A DNA stretch of 64,000 nucleotides from Andreesenia sp964489735 (GCA_964489735.1 CAZBAL010000008.1:1-64000), one strand, 5' to 3'. Counted from the stretch's first letter, positions 36,884-45,265 are shown. The notes: generated from the sequence alone by a model not told the origin. A program made the numbers and translations.

Positions 36884-37534
36884 ATGGATGGTTTATTTAA
36901 ACACTTTGTCTATATAATGCAGGGGAGTGGAACTACGATAGCTCTAGCTGTTGCAACTTTCATTCTCTCTATACCTCTTGGAATTTTAGGCGCTGTAGGA
37001 AAAGTTTCGGGTGGGAAAGTTTTGAAAACAGTTCTGACTTTCTATACTTGGTTATTCCGTGGAACACCGCTGCTTTTGCAGGTGTTTTTCATATATTACG
37101 GTTTGCCATTTATATCCCGTTCACTGACTATAAATGATGCGTTTACGGCAGCCTTGATTGCTTTTGTGCTGAACTATGCGGCATATTTCATAGAGATTTT
37201 CAGAGCGGGAATTGAGTCCATAGATAAGGGACAGTATGAAGCGGCAAAGGCTTTGGGACTTAACTACAGACAGACTATGATGTATATAATATTTCCACAG
37301 ACGATCAGAAGAGTTGTTCCGACTACTTCTAGTGAAACTGTGAATCTAGTTAAAGATACTGCTCTTGTTGCTGTAATTGGTCTAGGAGAATTATCGCGTT
37401 CGGCTAAAGAGATAGTTACGAGAGAAGCTATAATATCTCCATTTGTAATAGCGGCTATAATCTATTTAGCTCTGAATTCAGTCATAATGTATATTTTTAG
37501 AAAGATTGAAGAGAAGAATAAAATATATAGTTAA
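36884..37534 (+). CDS. Amino-acid ABC transporter permease
   Basis: 216-residue inner-membrane permease of the His/Glu/Arg/opine (HisM/GlnP) family with five or so helices. It shows the N-terminal GSGTTIALAVATFILSIPLG, the TWLFRGTPLLLQVFFIYYGLP block and the EAA loop EAAKALGLNYRQTMMYII that contacts the ATPase. The operon ends here at a terminator, so the ATP-binding subunit must come from elsewhere in the genome. Confidence 0.92.
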   Translation: MDGLFKHFVYIMQGSGTTIALAVATFILSIPLGILGAVGKVSGGKVLKTVLTFYTWLFRGTPLLLQVFFIYYGLPFISRSLTINDAFTAALIAFVLNYAAYFIEIFRAGIESIDKGQYEAAKALGLNYRQTMMYIIFPQTIRRVVPTTSSETVNLVKDTALVAVIGLGELSRSAKEIVTREAIISPFVIAAIIYLALNSVIMYIFRKIEEKNKIYS

Positions 37535-37537
37535 TTG

Positions 37538-37618
37538 AACACTGTTATTTATATGGATTTTGCAGGAGATACATTAAGTATCGTCTGAAGAATTCTTATA
37601 AAATAACAGTGTTTTTTT
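37538..37618 (+). terminator. Rho-independent terminator with long loop
   Basis: AACACTGTTATTT (37538-37550) pairs with AAATAACAGTGTT (37601-37613), then seven Ts. It ends the receptor/permease operon. Confidence 0.8.
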
Positions 37619-37649
37619 GTAGAAGAACAGAAAAATATCTGAATTAGTC

Positions 37650-37678
37650 TTGATAAAAAACGGAATAAATATTATAAT
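37650..37678 (+). promoter_or_regulatory. Promoter of the metal ATPase gene
   Basis: TTGATA (37650-37655), a 17-base spacer and a perfect TATAAT (37673-37678). The expected start of transcription falls in the inverted repeat at 37681. Confidence 0.75.
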
Positions 37679-37680
37679 AA

Positions 37681-37714
37681 AAGCAACATATGAGCAACTA
37701 TTCATATGTTGCTT
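37681..37714 (+). promoter_or_regulatory. ArsR/SmtB-type metal operator (inverted repeat over the transcription start)
   Basis: AAGCAACATATGA (37681-37693) and TCATATGTTGCTT (37702-37714) form a perfect 13-bp inverted repeat with an 8-base centre. The core ATATGAGCA...TATTCATAT resembles operators of ArsR/SmtB Zn/Cd sensors such as CzrA. Placed right at the expected start site, it would block transcription until metal releases the repressor. It could instead form an RNA hairpin, as a few Ts follow. Confidence 0.55.
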
Positions 37715-37737
37715 TTTGAAATTTGGAGGTGAGTACC

Positions 37738-39873
37738 ATGATTATCAGTGCAAAAGTCAACGGACTTACATGTGCAAGCTGCGCTGAGAAGATTAGAGGG
37801 GAAATAGATAAGTTAGATGGAGTCAGGAATGTGGATCTCAGCATGATAAATCAGAAGCTGAATATAGAGCTTGAAGAAGATGCTGATGAAAAATATATAA
37901 AGATGAGTTCTCAGAAAATTGCAGATAAGATAGAGAGAGGAACGGTCTTCACATTTGAATCTGATTCAGATGAAGGTTTGGAATCAGTTGACCATGAAGA
38001 AGATGATGATAGTGATGAACTGAAAAAAACAATGATAAGAATTGCTTTTGCTGCAGTTGTTTTTATCCTTTCATTTGTTTTCAAGAGCAATGAAAAAGTC
38101 TTTACTGCACTCAATATAGTAGCCTATACGATAATAGGCGGGGATATAGTCATGAGTGCAATAAACAAGATCTCAGATGGACAGTTTTTTGATGAAGAAT
38201 TTCTTATGACTATAGCCACATTTGCAGCCATCTTTATTGGGGAGTATCAGGAAGCTGTTGCTGTTATGCTGTTTTATCAAGTAGGAGAACTGCTTCAGGA
38301 GAGAGCTGTTATGAAGTCGAGAAAATCTCTAAGAGAGGTTATAAATCTAAAGGCTGACTATGCTAATTTAAAGACAGAATCCGGATATGATAGAGTAAGT
38401 CCGGAATCTGTGACGATTGGAGAAATAATAATTGTAAAGCCGGGGGAGAAGGTTCCTCTTGACGGTATTGTTGTAAATGGAAGCTCCAGGGTAAATACAT
38501 CTGCTTTGACTGGTGAATCTGTTCCGGTTGGGGTAAGTGAAGGAGATCCTATACTCAGCGGATATTTAAATGAAAATAATACTATAGAAATTGAAGTAGA
38601 AAAAATGTACAGAGATTCTGCTGTAGCAAAAGTGCTTGATCTTGTTGAAAATGCAGGAGCCAAAAAAGCACCTACGGAGAAGTTCATAACCAAGTTTGCT
38701 AAGGTATATACTCCAGTTGTTGTAGGACTTGCTTTTATTATTGCTTTTGTTGTTCCGCTAGTATTGAGACAAAGCATGAGCGACTGGTTATATAGAGCCG
38801 CAATATTTTTGGTTATATCATGTCCGTGTGCACTTGTTATATCTGTTCCTTTAGGATTTTTTGGAGGAATTGGTGCATGCTCTAGAAATGGTATTCTTGT
38901 AAAAGGTGGAAACTATCTTGAGGCACTAAGCAAAACTAATCATATAGTGATGGATAAGACTGGAACGCTTACAAAAGGTACTTTTAAAGTTCACGATATT
39001 ATTCTTTCGGGAGAGTTTGATAGGAAGACTGTGCTGGAAATTGCAGCAATTTCTGAGTCGTTCTCAAACCACCCTATAGCTAAATCGATAGTAGAAGAGT
39101 ACGGTGGTCAGATGGATCTCAGCAGAGTTGAAGAACATGAGGAGATTGCAGGACATGGTATAAAATCTATTGTAGATGGAAAAACCGTATTGATAGGAAA
39201 CGGGAAGCTTTTAGATAAATTTTCAGTATATTATGATGAAAAATCGAGAGATAGAGACTCTGAATATAAAGGGACGGAAGTCTATATTTCTATCGATGGG
39301 AAATATGCTGGTAAAATAGTTATTGCTGATGAAATAAAAGAAGATGCAAGAGAAACTATTGACAGACTAAAAGCCATGGGAATCCAGAATATAGATATGC
39401 TGACAGGCGACTCTGTGGATGTTGCTAAGGCGGTATCTGAGGAACTCGGTATCCCGAGTTACTATGGAGGGCTATTACCTCAGGATAAGCTCAGGATATT
39501 TGAGGAAATATACAGTAAGAAAAAAGAAAATGAAACAGTTGCTTTTGTAGGCGATGGTATAAATGATGCTCCAACTTTAGCTAGAGCAGATGTTGGTATA
39601 GCAATGGGAGCCTTAGGTTCGGATGCTGCAATAGAGGCTGCTGATGTTGTAATCATGACTGATGAGCCGAGTAAGATTGTTCAGTCTATAAGAATTTCAA
39701 AAAAAGTTAAGAAAATTGTAACTCAGAATATACTGTTTGCGCTTGGGGTTAAATTGATTGTACTGCTGCTTGGTGTTCTAGGACAGGCAACCATGTGGGA
39801 AGCAGTATTTGCTGATGTAGGAGTTTCGCTAATAGCCGTGCTTAACTCTGTAAGAGCTCTGAGAGCAAAGTAG
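37738..39873 (+). CDS. Heavy-metal P1B-type ATPase (Zn2+/Cd2+/Pb2+ exporter type)
   Basis: 711-residue membrane pump. An N-terminal metal-binding domain carries TCASC (C12, C15), followed by an acidic linker rich in Asp/Glu/His (about 80-100). Membrane helices include the ion-site motif SCPCALVISVPLG (the CPC signature). The phosphorylation motif is DKTGTLTKG, the actuator loop LTGESVPVG and the hinge GDGINDAPTLARADVGIAMG. The CPC motif and acidic linker suggest Zn/Cd/Pb rather than Cu. The start at 37738 follows GGAGGTGAG. It is preceded by a strong promoter with an ArsR/SmtB-like operator and followed by a terminator. Confidence 0.92.
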   Translation: MIISAKVNGLTCASCAEKIRGEIDKLDGVRNVDLSMINQKLNIELEEDADEKYIKMSSQKIADKIERGTVFTFESDSDEGLESVDHEEDDDSDELKKTMIRIAFAAVVFILSFVFKSNEKVFTALNIVAYTIIGGDIVMSAINKISDGQFFDEEFLMTIATFAAIFIGEYQEAVAVMLFYQVGELLQERAVMKSRKSLREVINLKADYANLKTESGYDRVSPESVTIGEIIIVKPGEKVPLDGIVVNGSSRVNTSALTGESVPVGVSEGDPILSGYLNENNTIEIEVEKMYRDSAVAKVLDLVENAGAKKAPTEKFITKFAKVYTPVVVGLAFIIAFVVPLVLRQSMSDWLYRAAIFLVISCPCALVISVPLGFFGGIGACSRNGILVKGGNYLEALSKTNHIVMDKTGTLTKGTFKVHDIILSGEFDRKTVLEIAAISESFSNHPIAKSIVEEYGGQMDLSRVEEHEEIAGHGIKSIVDGKTVLIGNGKLLDKFSVYYDEKSRDRDSEYKGTEVYISIDGKYAGKIVIADEIKEDARETIDRLKAMGIQNIDMLTGDSVDVAKAVSEELGIPSYYGGLLPQDKLRIFEEIYSKKKENETVAFVGDGINDAPTLARADVGIAMGALGSDAAIEAADVVIMTDEPSKIVQSIRISKKVKKIVTQNILFALGVKLIVLLLGVLGQATMWEAVFADVGVSLIAVLNSVRALRAK

Positions 39874-39899
39874 AATTTAAGAATATTCAAATAGATAAT

Positions 39900-39960
39900 A
39901 TGCTCGCTGTTTAATCGATTGCTTTAAGCTGAATACCGATTAACAGTGAGCATTCTTTAT
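39900..39960 (+). terminator. Rho-independent terminator
   Basis: ATGCTCGCTGTTTAATCG (39900-39917) pairs, with one mismatch or bulge, with CGATTAACAGTGAGCAT (39937-39953), followed by a T-rich stretch. Confidence 0.75.
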
Positions 39961-40075
39961 TTGTATAATTTATTTATATCGTGTGAAATCTTAAACTATC
40001 TGTAAATGGTGTAAGCATAATCCTGAAGTGAAATAAAGCTCTTGTTATGGTAGAATGATTTGGGAGGTAATAGTT

Positions 40076-40789
40076 TTGAATTCAGTGATTAAAGAAGAGA
40101 TAAGAGAAGGAATTAAGCATGGTATTCCTATAACACTAGGATATTTCCCTGTTTCTTTTACATTTGGACTTATAGCCGCCTCTAGTGGACTTAATCCACT
40201 GCTGGCATTTATTATATCTTTAACCAATTTCACATCAGCTGGTCAGTTTGCAGGTATGAATATAATATTGGCGGGTGGCAGCTATATAGAGATGGGAATG
40301 ACAATGTTTGTAATTAACTTAAGGTATATGCTTATGAGTCTTTCGCTCAGCCAGAAGCTTGAAAACTTCTCATTAATGGATAGATTTATTACTTCATTTG
40401 GTATAACTGACGAGATTTTTGCAGTTTCTTCAATAGAGAAGAGTTCAATAAGCAGTAAATATTTAAAAGGGCTTATAATACTTCCCTATCTTAGCTGGGG
40501 CTTAGGGACTCTTTTAGGAGCGTATGTTTCAGGAGTATTACCGGATGATTTAAAGGCAGCTATGGGAATAGCACTTTATGGAATGTTTTTAGCTATAATT
40601 GTACCAGTTGCTAAGAAGAGCATGCCTGTACTTGCTGTTGTGATAATTGCCGTTGTGGCTTCATCAGCATTTTACTATATAGATATGTTTTCGAAAATTC
40701 CAACAGGATGGGCTATAATCATATCAACAGTTTTAGCATCAGCCTTAGGAGCTGCATTATTCCCAGAGGAAGAGTCAAAAGAGGAGTGA
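40076..40789 (+). CDS. azlC: Branched-chain amino-acid exporter, large subunit AzlC
   Basis: 237-residue membrane protein of the AzlC family, which with AzlD exports branched-chain amino acids and analogues. Signature segments are GIPITLGYFPVSFTFGLIA, SLTNFTSAGQFAGMNI and FVINLRYMLMSLSLSQKL. The start is TTG 40076, eight bases after GGGAGG; an ATG at 40055 has no good site. The stop is followed within three bases by the azlD start, an operon in the standard order. Confidence 0.9.
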   Translation: MNSVIKEEIREGIKHGIPITLGYFPVSFTFGLIAASSGLNPLLAFIISLTNFTSAGQFAGMNIILAGGSYIEMGMTMFVINLRYMLMSLSLSQKLENFSLMDRFITSFGITDEIFAVSSIEKSSISSKYLKGLIILPYLSWGLGTLLGAYVSGVLPDDLKAAMGIALYGMFLAIIVPVAKKSMPVLAVVIIAVVASSAFYYIDMFSKIPTGWAIIISTVLASALGAALFPEEESKEE

Positions 40790-40791
40790 GA

Positions 40792-41112
40792 TTGAGTCAG
40801 ATGAGTAGAACAATAATATATATATCCATTATGGCGTTGGTAACATATCTTATAAGAATGATTCCTTTCATTTTGATGAGAAATAGGAAAATAAAATCCA
40901 AATTTATTAAAAGGTTTTTGGATTTCACTCCTTATGCAGTTTTGGGCAGCATGACGTTTCCATACATATTTTACTCTACTGGACACAGAATTAGTGGCGT
41001 TTTGGGAACTATTTTAGCATTAATGCTCTCATACTTCGGAAAAGGGCTAACGAAAGTTGCTGTTTACACTGTAATATTCGTTTTTTTTGTAAATTTGGCA
41101 ATAAATTTATAA
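40792..41112 (+). CDS. azlD: Branched-chain amino-acid exporter, small subunit AzlD
   Basis: 106-residue membrane protein with about four helices, the small partner of AzlC: TYLIRMIPFILMRNRKI, FLDFTPYAVLGSMTFP and the C-terminal hydrophobic tail fit the family. GAGGAG at the end of azlC is five bases from TTG 40792 and too far from ATG 40801, so TTG is preferred. Translation is probably coupled to azlC. Confidence 0.88.
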   Translation: MSQMSRTIIYISIMALVTYLIRMIPFILMRNRKIKSKFIKRFLDFTPYAVLGSMTFPYIFYSTGHRISGVLGTILALMLSYFGKGLTKVAVYTVIFVFFVNLAINL

Positions 41113-41179
41113 AAAAAACTTTCTTGAATTATTATTGATGTGTTATAATTAGATAATCAAAAGTCAAGGAGATGAAATT

Positions 41180-41905
41180 ATGAAATTAATAGTTACTAAA
41201 GACTATAAAGGTATGGCAAGGGAATCAGCTAGACTTATAGCGCAGGAAATACTTAAGAAACCAAATATGGTATTGGGCCTTGCAACAGGTAGTACACCAG
41301 AGAAAGCTTATGAGAAGCTTATTGAGCTGAACAATGTCGGCGTAATAAGTTTTAAAGATATAACTACATTCAATCTGGACGAGTATCTTGGTCTTGCAAA
41401 GACTCATGATCAGAGTTACTACTATTACATGATGGATAATTTATTTAATCATATAGATATAGATAGAAACAGAATCAATATACTTGATGGTAAAGCTGAA
41501 GATATAGCTAAAGAATGTAATGAATATGAAGACAGAATCAAGCAGGCTGGAGGAATCGATCTTCAACTTCTTGGAGTGGGAAGAAATGGTCATATAGGAT
41601 TCAATGAACCATCAGAGGAGATAGAGCCATATACTAGACTGGTTGAACTTACAGAGGACACTATAGAGGCCAATTCAAGATTTTTTGAGAATATAGAAGA
41701 AGTTCCTACTAAGGCAATCACTATGGGTATGAAGACTATAATGAATGCGAGAAAGATAATCCTCGTTGCTAATGGAGAGAATAAAGCTCAAGCTATATAT
41801 GATGTAGTTAAAGGACCTGTAGATCCTAAATCGCCAGTATCTATTCTTCAGCTGCATCCGGATGTAACCGTGATTGTTGATGAAGAAGCGGCTAGTCTAC
41901 TATAA
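41180..41905 (+). CDS. nagB: Glucosamine-6-phosphate deaminase
   Basis: Converts glucosamine-6-phosphate to fructose-6-phosphate + ammonia in amino-sugar use. 241 residues, the short bacterial form. Motifs: LGLATGSTPEKAYEKL (phosphate binding), FNLDEYLGL (catalytic Asp) and GVGRNGHIGFNEP (catalytic His and Glu region). CAAGGAGATGAAATT precedes the ATG. No nagA or PTS gene is adjacent; the DedA gene starts six bases after the stop. Confidence 0.95.
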   Translation: MKLIVTKDYKGMARESARLIAQEILKKPNMVLGLATGSTPEKAYEKLIELNNVGVISFKDITTFNLDEYLGLAKTHDQSYYYYMMDNLFNHIDIDRNRINILDGKAEDIAKECNEYEDRIKQAGGIDLQLLGVGRNGHIGFNEPSEEIEPYTRLVELTEDTIEANSRFFENIEEVPTKAITMGMKTIMNARKIILVANGENKAQAIYDVVKGPVDPKSPVSILQLHPDVTVIVDEEAASLL

Positions 41906-41911
41906 TATAAA

Positions 41912-42481
41912 ATGACAGCAATAGCTAAAGTAATAATATCAATGCTGATAGAGGGAATGAGTATACCTTTCCCGGGAATAATATTTCTTTTGACATGGGG
42001 AAGTGTTAATGAACCGGATATAGAGAAGATAGCTCTTCTCTCTATTTTTTTGGCCTCTTCTTACACTATTGGCAGTTTTTTACCATATTTTTTAGGAGCT
42101 AAAATAGGATCAAGAATGCTCAGTTTTTTTGGCGAAAAAGTAAATGCTGCAGTCTTAAAAGGTGGATTGCTTATGAATAAGTATGGACTTATAATAATAA
42201 GTATTTCAAGACCGTTTGGGTGGGGAAACTATGTGTCATATATAGCGGGAGTTTCTAAAGTAAACAAACTTAAATATTTGATTCTGACGTTTATAGGTAT
42301 TTATCCTTGGTGCTTTATTATGCTCTATTTGGGGAAAAGGTTTAGAGGTAATATCTCATTTGTCACAGAGTATATAGATAAATATACATTCTATATATAT
42401 GGAGTTGTAATAGCTGTAACAGTCATATTCATGTTGACCAAATACAACAAATACAGAAAATCAAGGAAAATAGAAGAATAA
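41912..42481 (+). CDS. DedA/VTT-family membrane protein
   Basis: 189-residue polytopic protein of the DedA (VTT domain) superfamily, thought to be lipid scramblases or transporters for polyprenyl phosphate or phospholipids. It has an N-terminal re-entrant loop IEGMSIPFPGIIFLL, and ISRPFGWGNYVSYIAGVSKV matches the conserved R-x-x-x...G block. It begins six bases after nagB without a clear ribosome binding site, so translation may be coupled. Confidence 0.8.
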   Translation: MTAIAKVIISMLIEGMSIPFPGIIFLLTWGSVNEPDIEKIALLSIFLASSYTIGSFLPYFLGAKIGSRMLSFFGEKVNAAVLKGGLLMNKYGLIIISISRPFGWGNYVSYIAGVSKVNKLKYLILTFIGIYPWCFIMLYLGKRFRGNISFVTEYIDKYTFYIYGVVIAVTVIFMLTKYNKYRKSRKIEE

Positions 42482-42534
42482 TAGTGTATAATGAAAATAG
42501 AAAGTGAAAAAACCAATATATAGGAGGAATTAAT

Positions 42535-42801
42535 ATGATACTTTATGCAATGATAATGGAGACAGTTGATCCTGAAAAAGATGCGGAAGTTTTAGATGAG
42601 CATTTAGAATATCTAAAAAAATATTTAGAAGAAGGAAAGATTTATGCAAAAGGTCCTTTTCTAGATCATTCAGGTGGGCTTATAATATACAACACTGAAA
42701 ACATTGAAGAAGCTAGAGAACTTATAGAAAATGACCCTGTAATTAAATACAAATCACGTAAATACACTCTTAAAGAGTGGAGAAGCACTATAGAAATATA
42801 G
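42535..42801 (+). CDS. YciI family protein
   Basis: 88-residue protein of the YCII/dimeric alpha-beta barrel family. The pattern (LDEHLEYLKKYLEEGKIYAKGPFLD, then GGLIIYNTENIEEARELIENDP) is typical. The conserved His (H22) and the Asp after GPF are present, the residues proposed as active. Biochemical role unknown in most members. AGGAGGAATTAAT gives a strong start. It precedes the YfcE-like gene by 16 bases and is probably in the same operon. Confidence 0.88.
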   Translation: MILYAMIMETVDPEKDAEVLDEHLEYLKKYLEEGKIYAKGPFLDHSGGLIIYNTENIEEARELIENDPVIKYKSRKYTLKEWRSTIEI

Positions 42802-42817
42802 TTGGGAGAGGATTATT

Positions 42818-43360
42818 ATGAAACTTCTTTTTGTTTCGGACATTCATGGATCAGAGTACTATGCAAAAGAAATAGAGCGCATATATGAAGAGGAAAAACC
42901 TAATTATATTATTTTATTAGGAGATATTCTTTATCATGGAGCAAGAAATGAACTGCCGAAAGGATACAATCCTAAAGGTGTTATAGAAGTTTTAAACAGA
43001 CATAAAGATAAAATTGTGGCTGTAAGAGGTAATTGTGATAGTGAAGTCGATCAGATGGTGCTGGAATTTGATATTTCGGCATCTTATACTAATCTGATAG
43101 CGGATAATGTCAGAATGTTCATAACTCATGGACATCTATATAATAAAAACAAGATGCCTAATATTCCAGTGGGAACAGTATTTGTATCTGGACATACACA
43201 TGTACCGGTTGCAGAAATGGATAAAGGTTACTACTTTATTAATCCGGGATCTACTACATTACCGAAGAAAGACAGTAAAAACTCTTATGCTATATATGAC
43301 AGAAGGAAATTTACAATAAAAGACTTTGATGGAAATATTGTAAAGACTTTGGAAATATAG
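42818..43360 (+). CDS. yfcE: YfcE-type metallophosphodiesterase
   Basis: 180-residue calcineurin-like phosphoesterase. All five metal/phosphate motifs are present: FVSDIHGS, LLGDILYHG, VRGNCDS, THGHLY and SGHTHVP. The length and pattern match YfcE, a Mn2+-dependent phosphodiesterase of unknown physiological substrate. GGGAGAGG precedes the ATG. The bidirectional hairpin at 43409 ends this operon and the convergent proC. Confidence 0.92.
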   Translation: MKLLFVSDIHGSEYYAKEIERIYEEEKPNYIILLGDILYHGARNELPKGYNPKGVIEVLNRHKDKIVAVRGNCDSEVDQMVLEFDISASYTNLIADNVRMFITHGHLYNKNKMPNIPVGTVFVSGHTHVPVAEMDKGYYFINPGSTTLPKKDSKNSYAIYDRRKFTIKDFDGNIVKTLEI

Positions 43361-43408
43361 ATTAGAGGAAAATCCTAATTAATTATCAAATAAATAATTG
43401 AGCGATAA

Positions 43409-43466
43409 AAAGAGCTGATATGTATACCTGCAGATTATGTGCAGATAGATACATACAGCTCTTTAC
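43409..43466. terminator. Bidirectional terminator (yfcE / proC)
   Basis: AAAGAGCTG (43409-43417) pairs with CAGCTCTTT (43456-43464), inside it TATGTA pairs with TACATA, and inside that CTGCA with TGCAG. A- and T-rich ends on both sides suit both strands. Confidence 0.85.
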
Positions 43467-43475
43467 TTTTTTTGA

Positions 43476-44273
43476 TTATTCCATCTCAGTTGTCTTTTTA
43501 TACGCGGCTTTCATAGCTTCGATTATCGAAGATCTGAAACCTTCCTTTTCCAAAACAGATACTGCTTCGATTGTAGTTCCGGCCGGAGAACATACGGCAT
43601 CTTTTAATGTTCCTGGATGCAGTCCAGTTTCTAGCACCATTTTAGCAGATCCTAGAACGGACTGAGCAGCAAGCTTATAAGCTAGATTTCGAGGAAGGCC
43701 TGTAGCTACACCTGCATCTGCCATTGCTTCAATCATTATATAGACATAAGCTGGAGAACTTCCGGATATCGGAACGGCTGCATCCATATACGTTTCAGGC
43801 ACTATTTCTATTTCACCGCATGATGTAAAGATGCTCTTTACTTCTTCCGTTTCATTATCTTCGAACTTATCTTCAGAAAAAGACAGCACGGTCATTCCTT
43901 CAGAGACTAAGGCAGGTGTATTAGGCATTGTTCTTACGACTTTAACTTCATTTCCCAGAAAGTTTTTAATATTTTCAATGCTTATACCTGGAGCAATGCT
44001 CACTATTATACTGCCTTCATTAATCGAAGATTTGATATTCAGAAGAGTTTGAGAATAGTTCTGTGGTTTCACCGCAAGTATTATATACTTGGATTTAGAA
44101 CTGAGCTCTTTCATACAATCTATAACATCTATATTTGTTTCTGAACTTACAAAGTCTATTCTTTCCTGTGAAAGTTCACAAAAAGCAAATTCGCTTCTAT
44201 CATATTTTGACATCAATCCCTTTAAGATTGCATATCCCATATTTCCCATCCCAATGAAACCAAATTTATACAT
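43476..44273 (-). CDS. proC: Pyrroline-5-carboxylate reductase
   Basis: Last step of proline synthesis: reduces 1-pyrroline-5-carboxylate to proline with NAD(P)H. 265 residues, normal length. The N-terminal Rossmann motif is FIGMGNMGYAILKGL; the C-terminal signature is spread over ISGSSPAYVYIMIEAM and SPAGTTIEAVSVLE. Monocistronic on the reverse strand. The 337-base region between it and the divergent selenoperoxiredoxin gene must hold both promoters. Confidence 0.95.
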   Translation of the reverse strand: MYKFGFIGMGNMGYAILKGLMSKYDRSEFAFCELSQERIDFVSSETNIDVIDCMKELSSKSKYIILAVKPQNYSQTLLNIKSSINEGSIIVSIAPGISIENIKNFLGNEVKVVRTMPNTPALVSEGMTVLSFSEDKFEDNETEEVKSIFTSCGEIEIVPETYMDAAVPISGSSPAYVYIMIEAMADAGVATGLPRNLAYKLAAQSVLGSAKMVLETGLHPGTLKDAVCSPAGTTIEAVSVLEKEGFRSSIIEAMKAAYKKTTEME

Positions 44274-44610
44274 TTAAAAAACACCCCGCAATTATTCTTA
44301 TATATTCTTATTATATCATTATACATCAAGCCAGTGACACAATGAAAAGAACTATTCTTATAGTGAAAATACTAAATCAATATACCTTAAACATATTTTA
44401 TCTTAAAGTTTAATTGGCAAAAATCAGAATTTATATAATCCAAAATTTTCTAAAAAAACTTTGAATATTATGATTAAGATTCTCATGTATAGGGTATCAT
44501 TATATTAAAGGAGAAACTGATAGAATATATCTATATCTATCAGATGAATATTACTGAAATCCTCAGATTTATTTTCAGTAGTATGAATATAACAAAAGGA
44601 GAGCTATAAT
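44274..44610 (+). promoter_or_regulatory. Intergenic region and structured leader of the selenoperoxiredoxin
   Basis: This 337-base stretch contains no gene. It holds two inverted repeats in the expected leader RNA: CTGATAGA (44517-44524) with TCTATCAG (44536-44543), and TACTGAAA (44552-44559) with TTTCAGTA (44573-44580). Between them and the gene lies AAAGGAG. A Fur-family-like site is listed separately. Confidence 0.5.
44471..44485 (+). promoter_or_regulatory. Possible Fur/PerR-family operator
   Basis: TGATTAAGATTCTCA matches the 7-1-7 Fur-family consensus TGATAATNATTATCA at 11 of 14 defined positions. Upstream of a peroxiredoxin, a PerR- or Fur-type regulator would make sense, but the match is only moderate. 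Confidence 0.35.
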
Positions 44611-45135
44611 ATGGAAAACAGAATAGTTGGTAAGCCGGCTGCTGATTTTAATATGCCAGCAGTTAAAGGCGACGGTTCGGGATTCACAGAAGTTAAATTA
44701 TCAGATTATAAAGGGAAATATCTAGTTTTATTCTTTTATCCGCTAGATTTTACATTCATCTGACCGACTGAAATAAGATCCTTCAGTGAAAGGTACGATG
44801 ATTTTAAAGCATTAGATGCAGAAGTACTAGGAGTTAGTACTGATAGTGAGCATTCACATTTAGCATGGATAAATTCGAATTTAGGTAAACTGAATTATGA
44901 TTTAGCATCTGACAGAAACAGAAAGACTTCAACTGAGTATGGAGTTCTTATAGCAGATGATGGAATAACTAATAGAGGATTATTCATCATAGATCCAGAA
45001 GGAATAATAAGATACTCTGTTGTTCATGATCTGAATGTAGGAAGAAATGTGGATGAAGTATTAAGAGTATTAAAAGCTATACAAACAGATGGCCTTGTTC
45101 CTGCTAACTGGGAAGAAGGAGACGAATTACTATAG
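44611..45135 (+). CDS. prxU: Selenocysteine-containing peroxiredoxin (PrxU-like)
   Basis: Reduces peroxides in the cytoplasm. It reads through as 174 residues with one internal stop, TGA at 44761-44763, exactly where the peroxidatic cysteine belongs: DFTFI-U-PTEI (Sec51). The Cys paralogue at 46687 aligns almost residue for residue and has TGC there. The frame is intact on both sides, with a strong start (AAAGGAGAGCTATAAT) and its own terminator, so this is a selenoprotein rather than a pseudogene. Besides Sec51 the protein has no cysteine at all: the resolving position reads GLVPANW (V163). It must therefore be recycled by another thiol partner. PrxU is known from Peptoclostridium acidaminophilum. 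A gene finder that stops at TGA misses it. Confidence 0.9.
44767..44796 (+). promoter_or_regulatory. Candidate bacterial SECIS region of prxU
   Basis: Two competing hairpins follow the Sec codon. One has a perfect 6-bp stem, ACTGAA/TTCAGT (44767-44772 with 44782-44787), with a 9-base loop starting 9 bases after UGA. The other is CCTT/AAGG (44780-44783 with 44790-44793), whose loop CAGTGA starts 20 bases after UGA, the usual bSECIS spacing. I cannot decide between them by eye. Confidence 0.5.
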
Positions 45136-45195
45136 TACTCAGTATCTTACTTTAGTAATTAGGCATTATTAAGACCTCACAATAAATATAATATA

Positions 45196-45229
45196 AAAAA
45201 ACAGACGGGATTTATCCCGTCTGTTTTTT
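45196..45229 (+). terminator. Rho-independent terminator
   Basis: AAAACAGACGGGAT pairs with ATCCCGTCTGTTTT around a short T-rich loop, followed by Ts. It ends the selenoperoxiredoxin transcript; the A-rich 5' side could also act in reverse. Confidence 0.9.
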
Positions 45230-45265
45230 GCATAAAAGCATATGATGGTTGTTAAATATTCACTC

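Noticed and set aside
44274..44610. Selenium- or cofactor-sensing riboswitch in the selenoperoxiredoxin leader
   Set aside because: Two simple inverted repeats are visible but no conserved riboswitch core that I recognise; kept only as a structured leader.
44611..45135. Reading the peroxiredoxin with TGA as a pseudogene or sequencing error
   Set aside because: Only one stop, exactly at the catalytic Cys codon, with all other codons conserved and intact signals; a second gene in the window shows the same pattern. Recoding is far more likely.
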